Numbered from the stretch's first letter, positions 1 to 11,166 are shown. The stretch is DNA of 32,500 nucleotides from Zopfochytrium polystomum (GCA_025765615.1 JAIVFJ010000252.1:55001-87500), one strand, 5' to 3'. Notes: a model not told the origin generated them from the sequence alone. Program-made: numbers and translations.

Positions 1-277
1 CTTTCCGGGACCAGCATGGCGTCGCCGCTGGTGGCGGGGGCGGTTGCGGTGCTGCTGTCGGAGCAGCGGGGGCGGCGGCGACGGCGCGGGGGAGGTCGAC
101 ACGCCGATGCGGATGAAGCGGCGGCTGCTGCGGTGGGCCGAGTACCGCGACATTGCGCCGAGGGACGAGGACGGCGACAGCGGGGGCGGCGGCGGGGGCG
201 TCGTGGTGGATTTGGAGGGGGACGGAGGAGGCGCCGGTCAGCAGCTGGTCGCGCCGATCGTGTATCTCGCGCCGTGA
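1..277 (+). CDS. Subtilisin-like serine protease (S8), 3' end, with apparent frameshift
   Basis: Only the last part of the gene is in the window. Reading from base 1 gives the catalytic-serine motif GTSMASP followed by LVAGAVAVLLS, the hallmark of the S8 active-site helix (the Ser of GTS is the nucleophile). In that frame the sequence then turns into a long Arg/Gly run without family character. The next frame, from about base 66, gives VDTPMRMKRRLLRWAEY, then a Gly/Asp-rich linker, LVAPIVYLAP and a TGA at 275-277, which is the usual S8 ending (helix after the catalytic Ser, then a final strand). There is no room for an intron, so the gene needs a one-base shift inside the GGC/GGG-rich stretch at about 60-90. 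That may be an assembly indel or a real lesion. The catalytic Asp and His lie upstream of the window. Cellular role cannot be told. Confidence 0.8.
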   Translation, partial: FPGPAWRRRWWRGRLRCCCRSSGGGGDGAGEVDTPMRMKRRLLRWAEYRDIAPRDEDGDSGGGGGGVVVDLEGDGGGAGQQLVAPIVYLAP

Positions 278-528
278 AGATTTTTTGTGGAGCTGTGGAA
301 GCAATGGGGAATACGTTACCGTTTTCTTCTTAAACATGTGTGTACAGTATTTACATGAATATTTTACTTTTTAAGCTTGATCAGTGTATTTGTTCCGACA
401 GAGGCCGCAGCTCAAAGCAAAGACCAGATTAAGTACAATGTTTTCACTCTACTCAACGCAAATCACAAGTAACTACATAATAACACACACAAAACACAAA
501 CACGACGACTCTCACGGACCGTGATCCA
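278..528. other. Convergent intergenic spacer
   Basis: AT-rich stretch between the subtilase stop and the cyclase stop, holding the two facing 3' UTRs. ATGAATATTTTA and AATGTTTTCA patches are present but I see no clear polyadenylation signal, repeat or ORF. Confidence 0.6.
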
Positions 529-3500
529 TCATCCCTTTCTCGAAGCCTCCATCCCACCTCCGCCGCCCCCGAGCAGCCTCTCCACACACTTCGCCTCCCA
601 CGGGATATCAAACCGTTCCAAATCCCCGACGATGGCGCGGCCGTCGTCGTCGTCGGCGCCATCCCCAAGGATGCGCCGCGCGCGCCAGGCGTGGGCGCGG
701 AGTGCGACGACCTGGTACTCTGTCAGTCCGTCGTCGTGGGTGCGGAGCAGCCGCTCAGCGGCCGCGACGAAAGCGCTGAGTCTGGGGCGGCGGTTCGCGG
801 CGCGGCCGTGCCAGAGCAAGCGGGCGGAGCGGGTGTACTGGCCGAGCTTGACTTTTTTGTAAAGGCGGTGGGTGAGGAGGAAGGAGGTGCGTGATATGGT
901 GTCGAGGAGCTTTGGGATGGCGGCTTTGAGGGTGTGATAGCGGTTGGCGTGGAGGAGGTTCTTTTCTGCGAGGAACAGGCCGAGCCCGGCGAACGTCGAG
1001 CAGAGGAGTTGCGCAGGACTGGTAAATGTCGAAGCCTGGGACAAAAGTTAGAATCGATCCCTCACCGAACCAAGACGCTCCCGAAGGGAGGATAAACGTA
1101 ATCCCAGCGTTATAACCCTGAACTTACCGCTGCTGGTCCCATGTTTCTTATGCAATGTATCGCCTCCTGCACGAGCGCCTCTATTTTCGTGAGGTAGTTG
1201 ACAGCCTCTTCGCATTCGTGCTCCCATTCCAGCAGTACGCAGCCTGCTCGTACCATGTTGGCGCAGCACGAAACAAAGCTCAGCGAGTTGTCCTCGGACC
1301 CCTGAGCCTGAAAGTGTGTACGCTTTAATGGGGTGTGTTTCACAAAATAGGACGGGGGAAAAGGCGAAACCCAACCTGCGACTTACCACGCCGTCGAGGT
1401 GAAAGTCGGAAAGCTTAAAAAAGTACTCTTTTGCTTTCTCAAAGTCGCAATGTACAGCGTGATATGGAGCCATGAAAGTCTCCATCTTTGGGAGGAAATG
1501 AGAAACCACGGGATTCGCGAGCGCCTATTTTTGGTTTTTCAGACTCACCGACCTGAGTGATGTACGCTTCCTTCGGACACTTCATTCGAAAGATTTCCAC
1601 TAGACTCTCGATGCTGAAATGAACGTCCTCGACGTACAAAGAGAAATGACCTAGCCTTTCAGGACTCAGAGATCAACTATTCGGTCGAGCCGCGAAGAAA
1701 AAAAAAAAAAAAAGGTTTTTTCACTTACTCTTGAAGCGCCGTGCCGACCGCGAGCCACCCGAGCTTCACTTCCGTGTCGTACTCCACACCAAGTCTGGAA
1801 GCCTTGTCCAACGCGCGGCAGCACATTGCCAAGCTGGGAAGTGTGTTGCGCTCTCCAAAGAGGACTCGCCCCGTTTGCTCCAAAAGGAGGTAGTCCAGCT
1901 CGTAGAGTTCCTCCCGGAACGACTCTGGCTCCTGTTGGATTGGGTCCGAGACGGCGAAAAAGTGCTCGTAACGAAGGAAGGCGGATCGGTAAAGAAAGCC
2001 CAGCAAGAAGTGCCCGAATTTGGTGCGCCACGAGACGAACTTGTCCGACAGCGTGTACAAAATCAAGAGCAGCTGAGCGTGGAGGAATAGGTCGAGACCC
2101 GCTCTGCCCACAAAGGTCGTTCGCAACAGCAAGTCGACAAGGTTGATCAATTCCTCCAGTATTTCGCGCTCCGTTGGGGTGATGGAATGCTGTTCTGCTG
2201 GAGAAACGCGTAATTGGCCTTTTTTAAAATTTCTCTTCACCTTTCTCCAAGCTGGAAATGCTTTGGGAAAGATCTTGGAGAGGATCGCCATGCAGGCTTG
2301 CTTCTTGCCTGGCTGAGACCGTAAAGTATGCAAAAAAAAGCCGAGCCTCGCGATGGTGGCAAGTAGGTTCCCCGGTTGCTTCGTCGACAATGGAATCCGA
2401 AAGCCGGCAGCGAGACAGCCCTCTACGCAAATATCCTCTGTCAACGCGGCCTCGCTGGCGAAGCCAGGTTAAAAGACTGTCAGCGCCAACCAAGTAAATC
2501 AAAATTTAATCGATTACCCGGATTCCTTGTGAACCGCACCCAGGAGATGTAAAAATCGCAAATGCGCTTCCAAAGGAAGAGTTTTGTAATAGGATGGGCT
2601 GACTCGAAAGAGGTCGCGGCTGTAAGAAAGCGCCTCCTCGATCTTTGATTTTTCCGCCGCCAGAACAAACCCGTCGAACAAATACCGCTCCTTTTTGCCT
2701 TGTTCTCCGTCCAGTTTAATCAAATGCTGAATAAGCAACGGGAGGACCAACGATGGGTCGCTGCGGGTTAACAGGCCCTCGTAGTGAGTCACCACTGCTC
2801 GGTTCAGTTCATCTTTGGTCCGCGGAAGCATGGACGCCAGGACGCCTTGATGGACAAGGTAATGGCAGAAGGAATACGAAGCGCTGTCGCGATTGAGCAG
2901 CTTGAAAAAGCCGTATCTGTCCTCCTCCTCGATGAGCCGTAAAAGCCGTTTCCTGAAATCCTCTTCGCTTCTCTTCACCACCCGAAAGACGCCTGTCACC
3001 GTTTCAAGATCAAAGTACTGTCCGCAGACTGCCGCCACTCGAACCAACTCCTGGAAATCCTCAGACAGTGAGTCCATCCTAAATGATGTCAAAAGAAATA
3101 TAAAAAAAAGGGCCAAGGGCTTTCAGTTGTTTTTGAGCAGTTTGAAGCAGCAAAAAAAAAGACATTTACTGTGCTGATATCGTCCCGTCCAGCGCCGTTC
3201 CTGTGTTTTCGGAAACCGCGAAATTGCGACCCTTTCGGAACACTTTTGTCCCATATCTGCGAGACTCAAGTCTGATAATCATTCCCACTGCAATCGGAAC
3301 CCCTTGGCTCTTGTTGTAGACGTCGAGAACGACGTCGTCCTCCAAGGGGATTTGATTCTCCCAAAGTCGACGGATGAGGTTCCGGACGTCTTCGTGACTC
3401 ATTGGGTTCAGAGCAATGCACGACATGGATTCACTGGACACAATCGTGTCGAAGAAGGTGTGGTTGCTCCATTCCTAATTAACTGATGAGATGAAAGAAA

Positions 3501-6156
3501 AAACTTCAAAAGATGTGAATGTTACGGCAAGTTACCTCTCTAGGTCTCCCACCTAACAGAAAGAAGACTGACTTGCACCACCGCAGCATATTGTAAAGCG
3601 TTCCAAACGACACCTGATCCAGCCACTGTTCGAAGCGTGAGCTCACTCCATGTAATGCGAGAGTGTCTTATAGGTTAAAGCAAAATGAACAACACCTGTA
3701 TGTCGTCCCAAACGAAGACACAGCGAAAGCTGCGTTCTTCCAATCTATCTACGAGAGTCGTCACAATAGAAGCCAACCTTGACGAGTATTCCGCCGGGGA
3801 CAGATTCAACGCTTCCCTTCCAGAGTTGACTCCGAGGCCGGGCACACCTGCCAGGATTTTGCATTCCAGTGCGGGAAGTCTCATGGCCTTTACGAGGTCC
3901 ATCATGTACCTTGAGACTGGAGAAGCTCCAACGTCGGAGTCTGCGTCCCCGAGCGATGCCTTTGACTCCATCAGGCCTTCTTGAAAAGACTTTCGCGCCT
4001 CTTGGGAAGTAGAGGAGGTGCTGGGAGGAACGTTCGCGTCCACCAGCGAGAGGACGAAGTTTCGAAGAAAGTTTCCGAAGGCGACCATTGAAGTTTTTTT
4101 CCTCGTTTCGTCTCCGACGGTCGAACTTGAGGCAATACATGAACCGCCGAATTTAAAAAGAACGACTTGCTGTAAGTTGAGAATACGGTTCCAAACATAA
4201 ACACAGTCAATTTGCTCAAACTCACGTCACAATGACGTACGGTGACGAAACCAGATGCTCCGCCGTGTGCCGCAAAAGCGCGGATTTTCCGAACCCTGAT
4301 CTTCCGGAGATGAATATCCTGCAACTCGTTTCGTTTTCTTGCGTCCAGCGCTCGACGACCCGGCGGATGTCGCTCAATTCCTGCTCGCGTCCCACGAGCT
4401 CTTGCGCCTTTGTTCGTTTGTTGGTTGTCTCTTCGACTAGTACAAACGAGTCCGACACTTCGGCGAACCCTGGCGAGAAAGTTAGTGCGCTAAACTCCAA
4501 AAATGAAGATCAAAGAGTTTCACCTTTCAGTTTGATCCCATTCAATCGACTGAAAACAAAATCTGACTCGCAGCTCGTCTGAGCGACTCCGTCCACCAAA
4601 ATGCAGCTTTCCGGCGTCGGCACGCACATGAGCCGCGCAGCATAGTTTACGGCCGAGCCCAGCACGGTTCCATCCATTCGCAGATTCCCACCAATCAAAC
4701 CGGCGTAAACTTTTCCGGCCGCGACGCCCACGCGAAAGGCGCCGATCGAAAGCCTTGAAAGTTCCAGTCGGACGCTGAGCATTGCCTGCAGCGCGTACTT
4801 TGACTCGTTTCGCTCGTGGGCGAACCCCTTGAGCCCCCACACGACGAGCGCGGTAAACCCCTTGTCGTCCATGTTGAACTGCCGGAGACACCCGCCGAAC
4901 GTCCGGACGGTTCTGACGGTCGCGAGGAACGCCCTTTGGGCGCGCGCGAGGTCGGCGGGGTCGTTGAGGTCGATGTCGAGGAAGCGGATGAAGGCGACGG
5001 TGACGTTTCGCATGTCGCTGTACAGCTTCAGGGCGTCCTCCCAGGCGTGGGCGCGGTGCGGCGGCGACGCGCGCTGCTCGTCGGCGTAATCGTCCGACCA
5101 CGGGCCCAAGGTTTTCGCGACGGACTCGTCGATAAAGGTCAACGCGGCGTTCCACTCTTCGGCGGACCGCGGCGACTCGAGCTTTTCTGCGTGCAGCTGG
5201 TGCTGCTTGAGCCGGGAGAGGACGCGGGCGAGCGCGGCGTCGGAGCCGTTCATGACGAAAGCCGCGGCGTGCTCGGCGATCGCGATGGACGACAGTCCGA
5301 CGTCGACGACGCGGAGGGCTTCCATTGCGGCGGTGAGGTTCGCCATGAAGCTGCGGGACACGGCGAGGTCGCCTCGTTTGCTAATGTTGAGGATCTCGCC
5401 GGCTTCCTGGACCGACGGGCCCGCGACCAGGTAGTCCCTTCGCAGCGGTCTGGTGCCGTTTTCGCCAATGTAAATGTGGTGCAGCGCGCCGAATCCGAGT
5501 CCGATGTGGATGCCAATGTCGTCCGCGTCCGCGCCGTCGAGACCCGACCGCGCGGGGGGCGACACTTTTCCCGGCTGAAAGGAGAGCAAGAGGTCGAGGC
5601 AGCACGCGAAGGCTTGAACGATCAGCTGGCGGCGATTGGGAACCGATTCGTCCGTATCTGACCTTTTTGTTTGGGGTTTGAAGGGTTGGTGGCCATCGTG
5701 TACCCGATGGAACAGAACGCGAGAGAGAAGAAAAAAAAAAAGAAAAAAAAAAAAAAAAGGCCTGACAGCATACCAACACACGACGGCCGAGTCTCCAGCA
5801 AACTTGACAACCGAGCCTCCAGTTCCGACCACCTTCTGAATGATCTTTTCGAACGGCGCACTGATGAGATCACGAAGTCGCGCGGCGCCGTCGTTGCCGT
5901 GAACTTTTTGAAGGTTGCTCGTCAGAGCGGTGAACCCTGTGGGGTATGCCAGAGGAGGGTCGTCGATACCGCGGTTTGATTGCATATGAGAAACGGTTTT
6001 GAAACGAGTCGATGACGTGCATATACCTGATATGTCGATGACAGCAGCAACGCCCGCATCATCTGTAACCTTTGACGGAAAAGCGGTCTTGCTGAGGCCC
6101 CCGAGTCCACGCGAGCACGCGTGTTTGACGTGATCCGCCAGAAAGTTGAAAGCCAT
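529..6156 (-). CDS. Soluble (ADCY10-type) class III adenylyl cyclase, 13 exons
   Basis: Predicted to make cAMP from ATP in the cytosol. Exons in coding order: 6156-6027, 5936-5774, 5662-4524, 4469-4226, 4125-3696, 3625-3536, 3474-3170, 3078-2518, 2454-1729, 1655-1553, 1485-1387, 1307-1128, 1035-529. All joins keep frame and give 1558 aa, close to human sAC (about 1610). Cyclase domain C1 (about 35-230) has VIDISGFTALT (metal Asp41) and VVKFAGD (Lys88, metal Asp92). C2 (about 315-478) has NMDDKGFTALVVWG and LGSAVNYAARL with the catalytic-type Asn and Arg. A P-loop GRSGFGKS follows (533-540), then VFVWDDIQ/WLD (Walker B, 695-705), then helical TPR-like sequence to the end. This is the exact domain order of sAC. 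Start ATG at 6156 is the first in frame. Least certain: the acceptors at 4125 and 5662. The human bicarbonate-site Arg176 appears to be Gly here. Family call sure; bicarbonate response is not. Confidence 0.93.
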
Positions 6157-7100
6157 TAATTCGCTCCAGCCAGAATGGCATTACGAGAGATTTGACAATG
6201 GCACAGTATTCAGTGCAGTATAGTGCGAGGTTCCCTGCCCAAAAGCACTTTTTTTTTTTTTTTCCGAGCCGGCGTTTGTGGGAGAATTTCGACGCCGTCG
6301 CGAAAGCGCGTTGCTGCAACGGCTGTGGTCTTCTCATTTTGATGGGACAAGCTGTTATTTTATATTTAGAAAATAGTTTTGGCAGGGGATTTTTCGCCAA
6401 AACCCCTTAAGCCCACATTTGAGCAGTAATGCTAACCAGATGATGGCGGGCTGTGGCAATATACAATTTCAATGCGCCGTTACGAATAAAACAATCGGAG
6501 GCCAATCTCGTGATATCGTGATATCAATCGAAACGTATCGTTTGGTGAACAGGGTGACGAGCACTTCAAGCCGCACGGGGGACGCAATTTAATCCAGCTT
6601 CTCTTTGCGGCAGAGTTGGATGCTACACCGTCATTCGACCTCTTGCCTGTTGAAGGCCGCTTGTTTTCTTCGTTTCGCGGAACTGTCGGTCGTTATTTTC
6701 AAGCCTCAAAAACAACCCGCCCAACCAAAAAAAAAAAAAAAAAAGAAAAAAAGTCATTAGAAAAGAAGAGAGAGTAAAGGCCGGGATGACGATTTGCGGA
6801 GGTAAGCGAGTTCGGAGAGATATCTATCAAGGCGGCCGCAGATCCAGCCAGGTCCGCCCCACCCGCGAAGGGCGAAACTCTTTCGCCTGAGCTTTGCAGT
6901 GTCATCAGGTGGGTTGGTGGGTGCCTTGCACAAGATCCACTCCCGAGCGATCAAGCACGCCTATGGACGCAGTAGTAGAAGTAGTAGTGGTGGTAGAAGT
7001 GTAGGAGGTGTAGTGGTAGTCGGAGAAGCACCGTTGTGCCTGGGTCTGAGCGCTGTCACAATGACTCTGGCGGGTTGACTTGGTAAATTGCATTAAACAC
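6157..7100. other. Intergenic region between divergent cyclase and PAM17 genes
   Basis: About 940 bases without a supportable gene. It contains poly-T at 6249-6263, a doubled CGTGATAT near 6508-6525, poly-A at 6727-6744 and a GTAGTAG/GTGGTAG patch at about 6970-7020. Since the cyclase runs left and PAM17 runs right, both promoters should be here and in the CT tract that follows. No TATA box stands out. Confidence 0.55.
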
Positions 7101-7101
7101 A

Positions 7102-7118
7102 CTCTCTCTCTATATATA

Positions 7119-7181
<63 letters not shown>

Positions 7182-7228
7182 GGCTGTCTCTCTGTCTCAC
7201 TGTCTCTCTCTCTCTGTCTCTCTCTTGC
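7102..7228 (+). repeat. (CT)n microsatellite in the PAM17 5' region
   Basis: Nearly pure CT run at 7121-7178, preceded by a short TA run (7111-7119) and followed by imperfect CT/GTCT to 7228. It lies about 270-380 bases upstream of the PAM17 ATG on the coding strand. ORFs across it (Leu-Ser repeats) are artefacts. Confidence 0.95.
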
Positions 7229-7500
7229 CCATTTTCTCTGCAAGCAGCGCCCCCACACACACACGCTCTTTCCTTCTCCTTCTTCTCATCATCATCTGCA
7301 GCATCTATTCTTCCTTCTTGCCGCCACGCATTCGCGCAGGACTAGCCAGTCACTCCTCCGCGCTGAATACTCCTATCTACCTACCAACCAACCACCTTCC
7401 TACCTACCTGCCTACCCACCTACCCTCCTACCCTACACGCACACGCCGCGCACTCCATCCCCTTCCGCTATCGTCACCTCTCATTCCATCCTTCTTTTCA

Positions 7501-8949
7501 ATGTCGCCCGCCACCGTCCGATCGTCCTCCACCGCGCTCTTGCTTGTCGTTGTCGGCCCCGGCGTAATCCCAGTGGCAAAGACGTCCGCCGCCGCCGCCG
7601 CCGCCGCCGCCACAGCCGCAGCACCAGCAGCAGCAGCAGCAGCCTCGCTGTTGCCGATGCGCGGGATCGTCTCCTCCTGCTCCCTCCGTACTCCGCGACA
7701 GCCCTCCCACAGCCCGTCCACCGCCACCGCCGCCCCCGCCAACGCCCTCGTCCGCTCTCACTGCCACAACCAAATCCACCGCCTCTCCTCTCCTGCTCCT
7801 CCCTCCATTCCGTCCTGGCACTCCCGACTCTTCTCGGCCTCGTCTCCCGCCGCCTTCTCCGCACCCTCCCGCAACTCACCGCTCTTCCGGAAGCCCGCAT
7901 CCCGCCCGGCAGCAGCGGCGGCCGAACCGCAAACGGCCAAATCGGCCTCCTCCCCGTCGTCGTCCTCGTCCGCATCGTCGACCGCGAGAGCAAAGGGCGG
8001 CAGCGGCCCATCGTCCAAAGCCGCAGCCGCGTCGTCGTCGCCGTTGTCGCCGTCGGGCGTGCTGACGTGGACCGAGTACTTTCGCATCCGGCGCGCCATC
8101 CGGGTCGGCGAGCGCACGGGCGCGGGGATCGGCGGCGGCGTGGGGTTTCTCGCGTCGTCGTACTACTTCATGGCTGTCATCGACTTTGACCCGAACCCCA
8201 TCTTTGGTGTGGACCCGAGCCTCATCTATGCAGCCGCGATCTTTGGCATCGGCTTTGCGAGCGCCGCCGCGGGAACGCTGGCCGGCGCCGCGGGGACCCG
8301 CGCTGCTCAGGGAAGGTAAGGGTTGCAGCCAGCGGCCTTTGCCAGTGCGCACGTTGCCCAATCAACCTAACAAAAGCCTTGCTACATTGCCTCACGACTA
8401 CCGCCCTTTGTCTTGAAGCTCCGTCTTGCGCGCGGTCGATCAGGTTAGTGTGCCCTATTGATGTGATCTGAAAATAGCGGGTTTCGCACGAATGCGTTGA
8501 CTAAACATTTTCCGGTTGCAAAACACCACACCATGTGCGCCCACTCTCTCCATCTGCCAACCCCAGCGGGAACGCGAATTTTTCGAACGCGTCAAGAGCG
8601 TGCGCCCCGCGGACGTCCGCATGTCTTTGCAAAATCCGCTGCCAGACTACTATGCCGAAAAGGTAACAAGTCTCCAGGACTACCGCGCTTGGCTAAGGAA
8701 GCAGCGCGAGGTGAGTACTTCGTTGTTTTGTTCTCCTCCCCAAACCCACGGCGCTTTTACCCTTTCGTTCTCACAACATTACTTTCAAAAACAAAAAACG
8801 AAACAAACGATAACACTCAACCAACGAAAAACAATTTTCAGTACCGCATCAAGACGGAAGGCTTCAAGTACGCCAAGACAACGTTCAAGGGCCGAGTATC
8901 TCTGCGGAGGACGCAGCAGCCGGTGTCCGTCCTTCGGTCGGCGATATGA
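7501..8949 (+). CDS. PAM17: PAM17, mitochondrial import-motor (TIM23/PAM) subunit, 4 exons
   Basis: PAM17 is an inner-membrane subunit of the presequence-translocase-associated motor that helps pull preproteins into the matrix. Exons: 7501-8315, 8419-8443 (25-nt micro-exon), 8567-8710, 8842-8949; all joins keep frame, 363 aa. The family core starts with LTWTEYFRIRRAIRVGER, then two hydrophobic helices around SSYYFMAVIDFDPNPIFGVDPSLIYAAAIFGIGFASA, then REREFFERVK, NPLPDYYAEKVTSLQDYRAWLRKQRE and YRIK. Without the micro-exon (encoding VLRAVDQ) the flanking exons do not join in frame, which supports it. The N-terminus is about 170 residues of Ala/Ser/Pro/Arg-rich sequence, far longer than in yeast (197 aa in total). 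It is rich in basic residues and lacks acidic ones, as a targeting sequence would be, but the true start may be the ATG at 7660. The C-terminus beyond YRIK is also extended. Confidence 0.93.
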
Positions 8950-9786
8950 ACTGACACGACTATTCTCGGTGCTGGCTCGACGGCGCGTTCGTTGATCTGG
9001 TTTTTTTTTCTTTTTCGAAAGTGTGAAGGGGGAGAGGCATTAAGGATGAGTGGGAGGATGCAGGAGGGAAGGGGGGTTATGAGAGAGAATGCGTTTTCCG
9101 TTGCTTTTTTTTTCTTCCCTTTCCCGAAATCCTCGGTCGGGAAGGGGGGGGGACGTGAACTGCGTCCTTTTGTTCCCTTTTTCTGTTACTGCCCTCGTCT
9201 ATTTTCCCCGATCGTCTCTCTCTCTTTCTCTTTTTTTTTTCTTTGCCTTTTTCCGACCCCTTTGCAACGTGCAGAGTTTGCCTGTGGGAGGTTGGCCCTC
9301 CTCAAGTTGTTGAATGGCTTGCCAGAATCCCTTCAGCCCAAAACTTGCCCCTTTGGTAGTGTCCACCGCTAATGCAATGAGGGTTGGAATTGGAACAGGC
9401 TGTTTGTGTTTCTGTGTATTAAAATCCGAGTGGTGGGAGAGCTATCCATACACAGACACACACACCCTCGGCTGTAGGTGGGAGGCGGGTGGAATGTTGC
9501 GTTGCCTTTGCTGACATACCCTGTGCATGTGCATGTATATAAAAATGAAGTTAGTTTATGAACGGCGCACGTAGCTTCTGTAAGTGCCCAAACAACTATT
9601 GGATGTGTTGGATTATAAACAAATCTATACAATCGACTTTCGTGAAGTTAACCCATGAGTGGTGTGGCTATGAACAGTTGCCTTTTTTTTCATTTTTTTT
9701 TTCTTTTTTGTGTTTGGTGTGGGGGTCGAGTATGTATTGTGGCTGAACACCCTGTCTAAACCCTTGTTCGCTCCGCTCGACTTACA
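8950..9786. other. Intergenic region with T-rich runs
   Basis: PAM17 3' flank. It holds T-rich stretches at 9000-9015, 9105-9112, 9220-9242 and 9684-9708, a CACACA run near 9455 and a GTGCATGTGCATGTATAT patch at about 9523. Short frames exist but none has recognisable protein character. Confidence 0.5.
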
Positions 9787-9789
9787 GCA

Positions 9790-10098
9790 CTCAAGGAGGA
9801 CGAAGGCCCACCGCTCAACGTCCTGGCAAACTTTGACTACGGCGGGCACGTCGCCATCAAACGTCGCCATCGCCGTTCGGTCTGGCCTTGCTGTGCCATA
9901 TGGCGGACGGGTGCTTACCCCTCCGCCCTCGACACAATCCCACCCACCGCCGCACCCCCGCCCCCCGCCGACGTTGAGGTTCGTGCGGGCGGCGCTGGCG
10001 TCGTCGTTGACGATGCGGAGCCGGCGGCGGCTGCACGCGGTGGTTTTGGCGATGCGGCGCGATATGGTGGAGGCTGGGGGCGGCGGCGGCGGCATTAG
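9790..10098 (+). other. Unassigned coding-like stretch (possible last exon)
   Basis: After a good acceptor (CTTACAG, ends 9787) one frame reads LKEDEGPPLNVLANFDYGGH with GC-rich third positions like the real genes here, then turns Arg-rich and Gly-rich and stops at TAG 10096-10098. I do not recognise a family and could not find a convincing upstream exon. The opposite strand is also open through much of this stretch, so strand is not certain. It could be a 3' exon of an undetected gene, a frame-broken remnant, or chance in GC-rich DNA. Confidence 0.25.
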
Positions 10099-10184
10099 GT
10101 GCGGCCCCTGGTGGAGCGTTTGCTTTATTTTATCAATATTACCTTTTCGTTCAGTGGATTGTGTTTTAGTGACTCTCTGTTCAC

Positions 10185-10714
10185 TTGTCGAGAAAGCATA
10201 AAAGCGGTGACATGCCAATGGACGATCAACAAGGTGGCAGTGGGAACATGGGCCAAGGTGATGAAGAAGGGCAGCTTCATGGCAGCTACAAAGAGGTGCC
10301 AGAAGGCTCTTGCTATGAAATGTGGAGCGGAACATGGTGGTGGGATAAAGAGGAGTTCGTAAAGTCGCGCTACCGTAATGCTTCCATTGCCGCTGTCAAT
10401 CATTTTTGTGATGCCACACAGCTCAGCAACGTGGGGACCAAAGACGCTCACCACACTTACATCACACTCGATAATATTCCTTCAAAGTTAGATCCAAGTT
10501 GAGTAACGACTATATGGTTTTCCTGGCCTATTTGCCAAAACTTCCTTCCAAAGAGGAGTTAGGTATCAGTGCGCTTCAGTGGACTGACTGCAAGCGCCTG
10601 ATGCTCAATCAATGTATCGAGAAGTTGACTGAGCCCCTGGTGAAGACTGGAGAAAACATTGACATCGGTTTGACGGAAACGAAGAGCCAGTTGTTCCACT
10701 TCTTGCGCACTTAG
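10185..10714 (+). pseudogene. Plavaka-type (CACTA-like) DNA transposase remnant
   Basis: Two short frames can be read together. The first ends with WDKEEFVKSRYRNASIAAV, DATQLSNVGTKDAHHTYITL and DNIPSKLDPS before a stop at 10500-10502. The second continues SNDYMVFLAYLPKLPSKEE. This matches the order seen in fungal Plavaka transposases: a 'D-T-LT-FG' block, 'VYLTLGNIPK', then 'LLGYLP'. The piece is only about 170 residues, interrupted by a stop, and lacks the rest of the catalytic core, so it is a dead fragment. No terminal inverted repeats were found. The next 300 bases (10715-11020) hold nothing further that I can name apart from a G/A-rich patch. Confidence 0.55.
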
Positions 10715-11022
10715 ACAACTTGAGGCGTGCTCTGTGAGGTCAGTGCAGAAAGCCATCCTCGAAGCTGAGCAAAAAAAAAAGAAAACGTGGAAGGAAAAAG
10801 AGAATCTCCTTAAATAGTACAGTCTTACAGGTCTATACAACCCCTTGTGGGATCCTCCGTAGCGGCGAGGCCGGAAGGGACGGGGGTGGGGGGCGGAGGC
10901 GACGAGGACGACGACGACGAGCACTTTTGGGATCTGTCTGGGCAGTTTCTTTGTGTGGCCGATGGAGGCGGCTTCCCTGGGGGGTTGTTTGTGGTTCTTG
11001 GATGGAAGCAAGCGCGCAGCAG

Positions 11023-11050
11023 GGAGAGAGAGAGAGAGACAGAGAGAGAA

Positions 11051-11096
<46 letters not shown>

Positions 11097-11166
11097 TGTG
11101 TGTGTGTGTGTGTGTGTGTGAGTGAGATTCCCTCTCTCTCTCCCCCTCTCTCTCTCTCTCCCTCTC
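11023..11166 (+). repeat. Compound (GA)n(GT)n(CT)n microsatellite
   Basis: GA run with scattered AA interruptions at 11023-11094, GT run at 11095-11120, then CT-rich DNA at 11132-11166. It sits upstream of the GT2 gene. A second (GA)n(GT)n of the same order is at 22629-22752. Confidence 0.95.

Noticed and set aside
1486..1552. A 28-nt intron (GTCGGT...AAATAG) between cyclase exons 10 and 11
   Set aside because: Too short to splice; the acceptor CCCAAAG further on gives a 67-nt intron in the same phase with a pyrimidine tract.
4816..5661. 281-codon plus-strand frame inside the cyclase gene
   Set aside because: Antisense shadow of exon 3; the minus frame contains both cyclase domains.
7102..7300. 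Leu-Ser-rich frames over the CT microsatellite
   Set aside because: Translation of a simple repeat, not protein evidence.
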